Source: Alistipes sp. UBA928
GTDB lineage: Bacteria; Bacteroidota; Bacteroidia; Bacteroidales; Rikenellaceae
Length of the DNA stretch: 13,870 nt
Assembly (NCBI GenBank): GCA_002293665.1
Contig: DBDQ01000136.1
Location: 19,801 to 33,670, forward strand
Direction: 5' to 3'
The notes under the pieces were generated by a model. The model saw nothing but the letters and a program-made list of their open reading frames with translations, was not told the DNA's origin and did not search any database. The position numbers were made by a program, and so were the translations under genes. Below are positions 6,598-13,870 of the stretch, piece by piece (within the stretch, counting starts at the first letter, position 1; each line of letters starts with the position of its first letter).

Positions 6598-9489
6598 TTA
6601 TTTAAAATCTATCAGGAACCCGGAGAGGCTTTTCTCCGACGGCAGGCCCAGTTTTTTGCGTATGCGATAGCGTGCGACCTCGACCCCCTTGAGCGAAATG
6701 TTCATCAGGGAGGCTATGTCCTTGCTGCTCAGATTGAGGCGGAGGCAGGCGCAGAAACGCAGATCGCCGGGGGTAAGCGAAGGATAACGCTCCATGAGAT
6801 TGCGGAAGAAATTTTCGTGAATACGATCGAAATTGGCCTGAAAAACCACCCAATCATCCTCCGACGAAAGACTGCGGTCGATAATGTCGGTCAGCTTGCG
6901 GTAGTATTTGGCGGGGTACTGCGTCCCGAGCGTCTCTTTTTGGGCGGTCAACTCTGTGCGGATGCCTATCAGCACCTCGTTCTTTTTTATCAATTCCATC
7001 GTCGAGGCGGCGAGCTCCTTGCTTTTGAGCTTTACCTCCGATTCGAGATTGATACGTTCGAGAGCATTGATGCGCTCCTGATGGGTGGCGATAACCTGTC
7101 GGTGCCTGCGCCGGATCAGCGATTGCACGTAGAGATACACGCAGTACAAGACAAGTAGCGAGAAGAGCACATAGAGCAGCATCGCCGCACCGCTCAACCA
7201 CAGCGGCGGGGATATTTCAAACGGATAGGAGACCGAGTCGAGCTCTATCCCGTTACGGGTCGAGACGGTCGCATGGAACGTATACTTACCGTAAGGCAGG
7301 TTGTAGTACTGCTTGTCAGGCAGGGTGACGGGCTGCTGGGGCATTCGGTCATAACCCTCCAGACGGTAGGTAAATGTCGCATCGCCGGCGGCAGGGTACT
7401 CCGGAAAGTATAGCGAGAATCCGACGTTGCGAAAAGCGTATTCGAACGACACTTTTTCATCTCCCCGCGGATATATCGGCAGCAGGCGTTCTTCGCCCGT
7501 TTCGGGATCGGATACGATGACATTTCGTATTTTCAGCTCCTTGGGCAAGGGGTTCGACATGGCGTCATCCGGAATATAGAGCGCCAAACCGTTCTCAAGA
7601 GTGAAAAGAGTCTCCACTCCCGGCTCCTCACCCTTCTCTGTCCTCCCCGTTCTTACCGAAATGGGTATGGCGTTTTGTTCGCCGTCGAGCCAGCGATCGC
7701 CGAACCACGAATAGGAGACCGTTTTGAGGTATTCCGTCCTCCGTTCACCTTCACCGGTGGAGACAGCGAAAAGCCCGGCCGCTCCGGGTGTTATGAACCA
7801 GTAGCGATTTCCACCTGCGGGACAGACCCGGTAGGCGGCGGCAAAACTCCCCAACGCATCGTTCAACTCGTCGTATGGCACAATCTCCTTGTTAATATCG
7901 TCGTAGGTGTAGAAACGCACCCCGTCGGAAAACACCACGCGCCCCTCAACCTCAAAGACGCCTACGGGTCGTTCGTTCGCTCCGTCCAGCGAACGGAAGT
8001 GCGTTATGGATTCTATCTCCGACAAATCCTGTGACAGGCGCAGTGCGTAAAGCCCTCTGTGGAGGTGCCCCGCCCACACCGTGCCCGTGTAATCGACGGC
8101 GATATGCTTTATTGGGTTCATCATGCCGGTCAAGGGGTGGCTGTATTGCCATCCTCCGGCTTCGCCTCTCGTGTATACCGTTACAAATGTATAGGTACCC
8201 TGCACGAGCACTTCGCGGCGATGTATCCGCCCCCTCGCAAGACACATTCCTCCCTCCACGGGTGACATTATCCGCGTTCCGTCGGCGGTCAGCGAGAGGG
8301 TCGCGCGGTTGGTGCCGCATATCAACTCCCCGTCGACGAGGCTGATGTCCCACACATGGCCCGAAACCGTGGGATCGGGAGTAACCCTTCCCATCCGGCG
8401 GGTCGAAGGCGAGTACTCGGCGCGGTACAATCCCTGGTTAGTGCCCAGATATAGGTATGGCTGACGGTAGGCAGCCGTGTATATTGACCCCACCGAGGGG
8501 TTGAACGAACTCATGTGGAGTATCGACTGATTTACCGAAACGAGGGCAATACCCTTGTCGAGGGCTATCCACAGATTGTCGTCCGTGTCGAAAAATAGAC
8601 CCAGCACGGTGTTGTTACGAAGCACGTTGCCGCTATTGAGCGTCCAGAGTTTTTCGCCCCGTCGGTCGAAAGCCGCGGCACCTCCGAGTATCGTTCCGAC
8701 TACAATGGTGGTTCCGTCGCGCGAGATCGCCGCACGGTTCACCTGGTCGGTTTTCAACCACTGGTCGGCTCCCGTGGGAAACGGCCTGAAACTCTCGCCG
8801 TCGAATATAAAAAGCCCGTCGGAATAGGTGACGAAGAGCCACTCGCCCTCGCCGTAGGGTAGGGTAGTGATGAGCCGGCTGGAGAACGGAACGCCGGAGA
8901 CTTTGCGGAATTCGTGCGTGAGAGGATCGAGTTCGGCCACTCCGAACCTGCCGGTATCGGTATATAGCTTTCCGGCAGCCTGCGAGAAGAACATGAAAAT
9001 ATCCTCCGATCGTTCCGCCCGAACAACCCCGTCGCGGTAGATGAACCAGGATGTGAACGACTGGAATATCACGGCGTCTCCCCACTGCTGGATAGTCCAT
9101 ATCTCATCGTTGAGCCATTCGTAACCGATCAGTTGCTGCGACAACGAGATGTAGTGCAGGGTACCAAAACCGTCTTTTTCGAAATAACCGAACTCCTCGA
9201 AGGAGCCGGTGTATATTCTGCCGGATGGGTCGACCCACAGCGAACGCACCGTCTTCCCGCGCGGCAACAGGGTGAGCGCCCATCTCACGCCGTCGTAGGA
9301 TAGCAGGCCGTCGCCGTTGCCGATGTAGATTATCCCGTCGGGATCCTGACCCAGAGCCCAATTCTGGTTCGCCGCGCCGTAATCGTTCTTTGTGAATTGG
9401 GTGACAAGCGGCGTGAACTCCTGCGCTGCGGCGGAGGCGGCGACCGATACCGAAAGAAATATCGCAGGCAATATGTGAGATATTTTCAT
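6598..9489 (-). CDS. Membrane-spanning propeller/Y_Y_Y sensor with LuxR-type HTH, PUL regulator
   Basis: A 963-residue one-protein sensor and transcription factor. Residues 1-22 are a signal peptide (SVAASAAA|Q). Residues ~24-640 are a periplasmic beta-propeller region with Reg_prop-like blades such as GIIYIGNGDGLLSYDG, NLWIALDKGIALVS, YLYLGTNQGLY and TVWAGHLHRGLYAL; the length suits two seven-bladed propellers. A Y_Y_Y domain covers ~690-755 (YRLEGYD, LPYGKYTF). One transmembrane helix spans ~766-787, followed by basic RRRHR and a coiled coil (~792-855). A LuxR/GerE-type helix-turn-helix occupies ~903-955 (LTPGDLRFCACLRLNLSSKDIASLMNIS, in part). There is no histidine kinase, receiver or AraC domain, unlike hybrid two-component PUL regulators. 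I chose ATG 9489 because it opens a clean signal peptide and lies downstream of the promoter box; the longer frame from 9552 would start inside a terminator. It sits between the susCD pair and the enzyme operon, so it plausibly controls one or both. Confidence 0.92.
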   Translation of the reverse strand: MKISHILPAIFLSVSVAASAAAQEFTPLVTQFTKNDYGAANQNWALGQDPDGIIYIGNGDGLLSYDGVRWALTLLPRGKTVRSLWVDPSGRIYTGSFEEFGYFEKDGFGTLHYISLSQQLIGYEWLNDEIWTIQQWGDAVIFQSFTSWFIYRDGVVRAERSEDIFMFFSQAAGKLYTDTGRFGVAELDPLTHEFRKVSGVPFSSRLITTLPYGEGEWLFVTYSDGLFIFDGESFRPFPTGADQWLKTDQVNRAAISRDGTTIVVGTILGGAAAFDRRGEKLWTLNSGNVLRNNTVLGLFFDTDDNLWIALDKGIALVSVNQSILHMSSFNPSVGSIYTAAYRQPYLYLGTNQGLYRAEYSPSTRRMGRVTPDPTVSGHVWDISLVDGELICGTNRATLSLTADGTRIMSPVEGGMCLARGRIHRREVLVQGTYTFVTVYTRGEAGGWQYSHPLTGMMNPIKHIAVDYTGTVWAGHLHRGLYALRLSQDLSEIESITHFRSLDGANERPVGVFEVEGRVVFSDGVRFYTYDDINKEIVPYDELNDALGSFAAAYRVCPAGGNRYWFITPGAAGLFAVSTGEGERRTEYLKTVSYSWFGDRWLDGEQNAIPISVRTGRTEKGEEPGVETLFTLENGLALYIPDDAMSNPLPKELKIRNVIVSDPETGEERLLPIYPRGDEKVSFEYAFRNVGFSLYFPEYPAAGDATFTYRLEGYDRMPQQPVTLPDKQYYNLPYGKYTFHATVSTRNGIELDSVSYPFEISPPLWLSGAAMLLYVLFSLLVLYCVYLYVQSLIRRRHRQVIATHQERINALERINLESEVKLKSKELAASTMELIKKNEVLIGIRTELTAQKETLGTQYPAKYYRKLTDIIDRSLSSEDDWVVFQANFDRIHENFFRNLMERYPSLTPGDLRFCACLRLNLSSKDIASLMNISLKGVEVARYRIRKKLGLPSEKSLSGFLIDFK

Positions 9490-9522
9490 TGCGCGTGAGT
9501 GTTTGTTGTCTAATCCACAGTA

Positions 9523-9530
9523 CAAATATA
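9523..9530 (-). promoter_or_regulatory. Bacteroidetes -7 promoter box for the regulator gene
   Basis: TATATTTG on the minus strand is a full match to the Bacteroidetes sigma-ABfr -7 consensus TAnnTTTG. It lies 33 nt upstream of the regulator ATG at 9489, so transcription would start near 9516 and leave a leader of about 27 nt. No exact -33 TTTG is present at the usual spacing; the nearest T-rich element is the five-T tail of the upstream terminator, about 15 nt away. That weak -33 suggests low basal expression or need for an activator. Confidence 0.62.
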
Positions 9531-9545
9531 GTCGTAATAGTATGA

Positions 9546-9581
9546 AAAACATCCCGAAAGCCTCTGCTTTCGGGATGTTTT
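9546..9581 (-). terminator. Strong intrinsic terminator of the susC-susD transcript
   Basis: A perfect 15-bp inverted repeat (AAAACATCCCGAAAG, loop of 6, CTTTCGGGATGTTTT) whose minus-strand copy is followed by a run of five T ending at 9545. It begins 57 nt after the susD stop codon and ends just before the regulator promoter box. The A-tract on the other side makes it potentially bidirectional, but no plus-strand gene ends here. Confidence 0.88.
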
Positions 9582-9638
9582 CATATCGGGGATCGGTCTC
9601 TGCCAGGAGAACCGTGCCCCGTCATCTGCCGCCTGTTG

Positions 9639-11459
9639 TCAATAGCCAGGGTTCTGTTCGATCGGAGCGAGTATGTTTCGCTGTATCTCGTTGAACGGAA
9701 TAGGCCACAGGTTGTGGTGGTCGCGGATGCTTCCGTGGAACGGATTGTAGCGTTTGGTGCGCTCCACGAATTTACCCAGACGGCAGAGCGTGAAGATGCG
9801 AATCTCCTCGTAGTAGAGTTCGCGCATGCGCTCGTCGAGAATGTAGTCGATATCGATCTGTGCGGCGGTTGCCGGGGTGGCGCCTGCACGACCTCGCAGG
9901 GCGTTGATGTCGGCGGCGGCGAGATCGGCCTGGCCTTTACCCAGATGGGCTTCGGCCCTGAGCAGATAGGTTTCGGCCAAACGGAAGGCGTACTCATCCT
10001 TGAGGCTGGTGTACGACAGGTTTGGCGACCCGCTGTTCGACAGAATGTGCTCGCCCAGAGCCGTCACACGCAGCGAACCGTCGGAATTGCGCACATAGGC
10101 TTCGGTGGGATAGTTGCCCGTGCGGCTGAACTTCTGCACGCTCGGGAACATGATGCGCGGCTCGATGCCGGCATACTCGGCCGGGATGGCCACACCGTTG
10201 GCGACCCCCTCGTTGACCGACTGCGGAAAACGGGGATACCAGCCGTCGGCAAGTATCCACTCGCCGTAGCCGTCGGCCGCCGGATTGTCGATCCTGAAGT
10301 CGCGCTGGATGTTGTAGGACGAATTGCGGATGTCACGGTCGAAATCTTCGCCCCAGATGCTGGTGAAGAAGTGTTCAGTACCCCTCATCGAACCGATCCC
10401 GCGGCCGCCCTTCTCGGCCGTCCAACCGTCGGCGTTGACGGTGTTGCGGAACGCGGGCACCTTGATTCTGTTGCCGTTGGCGTCGTGTGTTTCGCCGGCG
10501 GCGTTCTTACCCGCCACCGTGGCCGACCAATAGCCCGGAACGACCTGACGCGAGTGGGCCAGCGAATAGGTCGAACCCTTGCTCTGGTAGTCGTACTGCA
10601 ACACCCACAGACTTTCGCGGTTGCCGCTCGAACGGTTCTGATTGTTGAGACGGAACAGATCCCAGTATACGTCGCCCGGTTCGCCCGCGCGGGTGCCGAA
10701 ACGCTCGGTCATCAAACCCATCGCAGGATAGTCGATCACGGCGCCAAGGGTGGTTATAGCCTCGTCCCACATGGCGAGTGCTATGTACACCTCGCCCAGC
10801 ATGTGCTGAGCCATCTGTTTGCTCACCCTGCCGTCGTCCGTTTTGTCGATGTCGGGCAACACGGCCGCCGCGGTTTCGAGGTCGGTACGGGCCTGTCCGT
10901 AGGTTTCGGCACGGGTCGAGCGCACGTAGTCCTCTTTGGGCGAGGAGGGCGGTTCGACCTGGGCGATGGGAACTCCACCGTAGAGGTTGCCCAGACGGGC
11001 GTAGGCCAATCCGCGGAAAAAGCTCGCCTCGGCCTTGATCATGGCCTTGTCGGCATCGGTGAGTTCGTTGGGAACGTTGTCGGCCGACCAGATAATGCGG
11101 TTGGCGTCACCGATGATGGTGTAGAGCCTGTGCCACACGTCGCTGGCGAGGCCCGCGGTCGGGATCAGCCACGCCGCCCAGTTGTTGTACTTGGCGGGCG
11201 GGTTCCAGTCGTAGCCGCCGTAGGAGAGGTCACCCCACCAAAGCGACTGGCGTTGGTCGTCGCCTATGTTCCACGCCATGTCGCGATAACGGTCGTAGAG
11301 GTGATTTATGGCCATGTTGTACTGCGAGGCCTTTTCGTAGCCGTAGTCGGGCGACAGAAAGTCGAGCGGCTCTTCGGTCAGCCACTTCTTCTCGTTGCAG
11401 GAGGCGAGTATTCCGGCCGCACCCACAACGAACATTACGTATTTAAATACTTTTTTCAT
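9639..11459 (-). CDS. SusD/RagB-family glycan-binding lipoprotein
   Basis: A 606-residue outer-membrane lipoprotein that forms the lid of the SusC transporter and helps capture glycan at the cell surface. The signal peptide ends in the lipobox LASC with lipid-bearing Cys21, followed by NEKKWLTEEPLDFLSPD, a typical SusD N-terminus. The TPR-rich N-terminal half shows AEASFFRGLAYARLGNLYGGVPI (143-165) and HMLGEVYIALAMWDEAI. The C-terminal RagB/SusD part carries FRLAETYLLRAEAHLGKG (492-509), INALRGRAG and ILDERMRELYYEEIRIF (540-556), ending ILAPIEQNPGY. Length and motifs are normal for the family. It begins 11 nt after the stop of the upstream susC-like gene, so the two are co-transcribed, and a strong terminator closes the unit. 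Ligand specificity cannot be read from sequence because SusD binding residues are not conserved between substrates. Confidence 0.96.
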   Translation of the reverse strand: MKKVFKYVMFVVGAAGILASCNEKKWLTEEPLDFLSPDYGYEKASQYNMAINHLYDRYRDMAWNIGDDQRQSLWWGDLSYGGYDWNPPAKYNNWAAWLIPTAGLASDVWHRLYTIIGDANRIIWSADNVPNELTDADKAMIKAEASFFRGLAYARLGNLYGGVPIAQVEPPSSPKEDYVRSTRAETYGQARTDLETAAAVLPDIDKTDDGRVSKQMAQHMLGEVYIALAMWDEAITTLGAVIDYPAMGLMTERFGTRAGEPGDVYWDLFRLNNQNRSSGNRESLWVLQYDYQSKGSTYSLAHSRQVVPGYWSATVAGKNAAGETHDANGNRIKVPAFRNTVNADGWTAEKGGRGIGSMRGTEHFFTSIWGEDFDRDIRNSSYNIQRDFRIDNPAADGYGEWILADGWYPRFPQSVNEGVANGVAIPAEYAGIEPRIMFPSVQKFSRTGNYPTEAYVRNSDGSLRVTALGEHILSNSGSPNLSYTSLKDEYAFRLAETYLLRAEAHLGKGQADLAAADINALRGRAGATPATAAQIDIDYILDERMRELYYEEIRIFTLCRLGKFVERTKRYNPFHGSIRDHHNLWPIPFNEIQRNILAPIEQNPGY

Positions 11460-11470
11460 CGTCGTCGTAA

Positions 11471-13870
11471 TTAAAATTCGAGGTTAAGACCAAAAGTGAA
11501 GCTCTTCATCGTCGGGTAGTGGTCCACGCCGTTGCTGCGAAGGTTCGACTGTACACCCTGGTTAGCTTCGGGATCCCAACCGTCCCACTTGGTTATGGTG
11601 AACAGGTTGTTGGCGCTCACGTAGACCCTCACGCGCGAGATGCCTGCGCGGTCGAGCAATCCTTTGGGCAGGTTGTAGCCCAGCGAAAGCTCCTGAAGGC
11701 GGATGAAAGTGCGTGGCATGTAGGGCGAGAGGCCCGAACCCTGCGGCCCCCAGCCACCGGGCTGGCGATACTTCGCGTCGGGATTGTTGGGAGTCCAGTA
11801 GTCGAAATCGTAGAAGTTCCACTGCTTGCCCTCGGTGAAGGCGCTCAGCGGTTCGCCCAGATAGAATTTCTTGCCGCCCTGAACCGAGTTGACGAATATG
11901 TTCAGATCGAAATTCTTGTAACGCAACGTGTTCTGAATGCTGAAACGGAACGACGGGTCGCGGTAGCCCAAAACAACACGGTCGTCGGCATCGCCGTTCA
12001 CGTTGCCGTCGCCGTCGGCGTCATCCACTATGTAGGTACCCATCACATATCCGTTGGGAATGCGGCCCGCCTCGCGGTCGGCCACCTGCCAGATGCCGTT
12101 TATGCGATAATCGTACACCACGTTGATGGGTCGGCCTATGAAGAGCTCCGACGAGAGCAGGTCGTCCTCGCGGCCATCGCCGTCGGCGTCGGTGCCGTCG
12201 ATGGTGAGGAGTTTGGAGCGGTTGCGCGAGAAGACGAACCTGATGTCCCAGCCGAAATCCTTCTTGTCGAAGGCGGTGAAACCGAGAGTCAATTCGTGGC
12301 CCGTGTTGCCCACTTTACCTATATTGGTGGCGACGCGGGCGTTGTCGCCCGTTCCCAGACCGTGTATAGCCGAGATGTATTTGTTCCACAACTGGTCTTT
12401 CGTGCGCGACGAGTAGAATTCGTAGGTACCGTAGAGACGGCCGTTCCACAGGCTGAAGTCGAGGCCCACGTTGAACGCCGTGGTGGTCTCCCACATCAGG
12501 TCGTAGTTCGACATCTTGCTCACCCACTGCCATTTGCCGGCCGTGCCGCCGTCGCCGAACAGATAGCCGTCGCCCATCGTAAGGCGGGCCATCGTGTCGT
12601 AGCGGCCTACGGTGCGGTTGCCGTTCTCGCCGTAGGAGACTCTCAGCTTGAGGTTGTCGACCCACGTGACGTTGTCCCGGAAGAAGTTCTCCTGGCTGAC
12701 CCTCCACGCCGCACCCACCGAGGGGAAGACGGCGAATTTGTTTGTGGGACTGAAACCCGAGAAACCGTCGCGGCGGATGGTACCAGTCAGCGAGTATTTC
12801 CCCTGCTGGTAGGAGTAAACCACGCGGGCCATCTGATAGAGACTGGTCTCTTTCCAGGCCTCGGAACCCGCCACTGCGAGGTCGGCCTGACCCAAACCGA
12901 GGTTGTTGTAGCCCAGCGTGAGGTCGGCGAAGTTGTTCGCTTCGGTGTTGGTGTATTCCCTGTCGCGGTACTCGGCTCCGTAGACCAGTGTGGCGTTGAC
13001 CTCGTGGTCGCCGAAAGCGCGGTTGTAGGTGACTATATTGTCGAGTGTCCAGTCGCGGTTAAAGGAGTTGCGCTTGTAGCCGTTGCCCAGATTGTTGTTG
13101 GCGTATGGGTTGAAACGGAACTGCTTGTTGAATGTCATCGCCGTGGAGTAGTTAACCCGGTAGCTAAGCCCCTCGATCCAGGGCACTTTGATCTCGCCGA
13201 AGAAGGTTCCGTTGAGCATGTAGCGCTGATCGAGGTCGGGATTGCCGGAGAGTAGCAGGAAGTTGGTGTTGCCCCTCGACGGCTTTTCGATCAGCGAGCC
13301 GTCGGGATTGTGCGACGCGATCAGAGGCTGGATCATCCCTATGCTGTTGAAGTCCGTGGTTTCGCCCGAGCGGTCGCTCAGCGAGAAGAAGGTTTGGGTG
13401 CCCACTTTCAGCCACTTGGTGATAGTGGTTTCCAGATTGGTGCGGAAACTGTAACGCCCGTATTTGTCGTTTTTGATCAGGTTCTTTTGGTCGGTGAAAC
13501 CGAACGAGGTAAAGTAGTTGGTGTTCTCCGTCCGTCCGCGAATGCTGATGTTGTGGTTCTGAATGTAGGGCTGGTCGATCGTCGTCAGGCCGTACCAGTC
13601 GGTGTCGGTGCCGTCGGCGTAACCCACCGTAAGCTCGGGCTCGATGAATTTGGGCCGCGGATCCCAGCCCGGGTTGGCCTCCAGCCAGTGCGACGATGCC
13701 GTGCGGCTCTCGTCCATAAATGAGTCGGCCACCATCTGCAGATAGCCTTCGCGGTCGAGCATCTTCATCTTTGGATTGATGGTCGACTGAAGCGAGAGTT
13801 GTGCGCTGTACTCGATGATCGGTTTCGACACCCCTCCGCGCTGGGTCTTGGTGGTGATCAGGATCACCCC
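11471..13870 (-). CDS. SusC-like TonB-dependent outer-membrane receptor (first copy), N-terminus beyond window
   Basis: The C-terminal 799 residues of a SusC/RagA receptor paired with the SusD encoded 11 nt downstream. The frame is open to the edge: the first visible residues are GVILITTKTQRGG, which align with the plug motif NGVVLVTTKRG found near residue 219 of the other receptor, so the full protein would be about 1,017 residues. The signal peptide, regulatory domain and TonB box lie outside the window; the GTG at 13867 is an internal Val codon, not a start. Barrel features include DNLKLRVSYGENGNRTVGRYD, the conserved GRPINVVYDYRINGIWQ segment, FIRLQELSLGYNLPK and the terminal SFTFGLNLEF with C-terminal Phe. 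Two Asp-rich DxDGDG-type loops occur at 12164-12199 and 11981-12025. Compared with the second SusC the plug exit and barrel differ strongly, so the two are not a recent duplication. Confidence 0.96.
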   Translation of the reverse strand, partial: GVILITTKTQRGGVSKPIIEYSAQLSLQSTINPKMKMLDREGYLQMVADSFMDESRTASSHWLEANPGWDPRPKFIEPELTVGYADGTDTDWYGLTTIDQPYIQNHNISIRGRTENTNYFTSFGFTDQKNLIKNDKYGRYSFRTNLETTITKWLKVGTQTFFSLSDRSGETTDFNSIGMIQPLIASHNPDGSLIEKPSRGNTNFLLLSGNPDLDQRYMLNGTFFGEIKVPWIEGLSYRVNYSTAMTFNKQFRFNPYANNNLGNGYKRNSFNRDWTLDNIVTYNRAFGDHEVNATLVYGAEYRDREYTNTEANNFADLTLGYNNLGLGQADLAVAGSEAWKETSLYQMARVVYSYQQGKYSLTGTIRRDGFSGFSPTNKFAVFPSVGAAWRVSQENFFRDNVTWVDNLKLRVSYGENGNRTVGRYDTMARLTMGDGYLFGDGGTAGKWQWVSKMSNYDLMWETTTAFNVGLDFSLWNGRLYGTYEFYSSRTKDQLWNKYISAIHGLGTGDNARVATNIGKVGNTGHELTLGFTAFDKKDFGWDIRFVFSRNRSKLLTIDGTDADGDGREDDLLSSELFIGRPINVVYDYRINGIWQVADREAGRIPNGYVMGTYIVDDADGDGNVNGDADDRVVLGYRDPSFRFSIQNTLRYKNFDLNIFVNSVQGGKKFYLGEPLSAFTEGKQWNFYDFDYWTPNNPDAKYRQPGGWGPQGSGLSPYMPRTFIRLQELSLGYNLPKGLLDRAGISRVRVYVSANNLFTITKWDGWDPEANQGVQSNLRSNGVDHYPTMKSFTFGLNLEF

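Noticed and set aside
9490..9552. Upstream ATG at 9552 as start of the regulator
   Set aside because: It would place the start inside the terminator hairpin and upstream of the promoter box, and adds 21 residues before a clean signal peptide beginning at 9489.
9636..11474. Long plus-strand open frame of 612 codons opposite susD
   Set aside because: It mirrors the whole SusD gene, with Val/Arg/His-rich composition typical of an antisense shadow. The minus-strand product is unmistakably SusD.
11519..13255. Plus-strand open frame of 578 codons opposite the first SusC
   Set aside because: Antisense shadow of a well-recognised SusC barrel; no domain or start context supports it.
13865..13867. 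GTG as the start of the first SusC
   Set aside because: It is the Val of the internal plug motif GVILITTK; the true start lies several hundred bases outside the window.

Overview
The window reads as part of a polysaccharide utilization locus (PUL) from a GC-rich member of the Bacteroidales. An Alistipes-like (Rikenellaceae) genome is my best guess. The basis is two SusC-type TonB-dependent receptors, a SusD-type lipoprotein, a periplasmic-propeller regulator of the Bacteroidetes type, a Bacteroidetes-style TAnnTTTG promoter box, and a base composition higher in G+C than most Bacteroides. Genus assignment is inference. All six genes lie on the minus strand, so the locus is transcribed from right to left, and both ends of the window cut through a susC-like gene.

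From right to left: 13870-11471 is the C-terminal ~800 residues of a SusC-like receptor, followed after 11 nt by its SusD-like partner (11459-9639). This pair ends at a strong intrinsic terminator (9546-9581). A promoter box (9523-9530) then starts a 963-residue membrane-spanning regulator (9489-6598) made of a signal peptide, propellers, a Y_Y_Y domain, one transmembrane helix, a coiled coil and a LuxR-type helix-turn-helix. It has no kinase or receiver domain. A 190-nt intergenic region (6408-6597) holds a weak terminator candidate and a weak promoter candidate. It leads into a tight operon with 8-nt intercistronic gaps: a GH3 beta-glucosidase lipoprotein (6407-4185), a GH144-type glucanase (4176-2599), and a second, divergent SusC-like receptor (2590 to beyond position 1). 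The SusD partner of this second receptor is expected just outside the left edge. No stretch over 300 nt lacks a gene, and I see no RNA genes, mobile elements or CRISPR.

The enzyme pair points to the substrate. GH144 proteins are endo-beta-1,2-glucanases, and Bacteroidetes GH3 enzymes related to BT_3567 act on the sophoro-oligosaccharides they release. The simplest model is that SusC/SusD import beta-1,2-glucan (for example cyclic or linear osmoregulated glucans of Proteobacteria), GH144 cuts it to oligomers, GH3 trims these to glucose, and the propeller protein senses an oligosaccharide and drives transcription. The substrate is inferred from families only. This is a recognisable PUL architecture, not an obviously new kind of system. 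The most notable points are the kinase-less membrane-tethered regulator, the two different SusC receptors around it, and the terminator placed directly against the regulator promoter.
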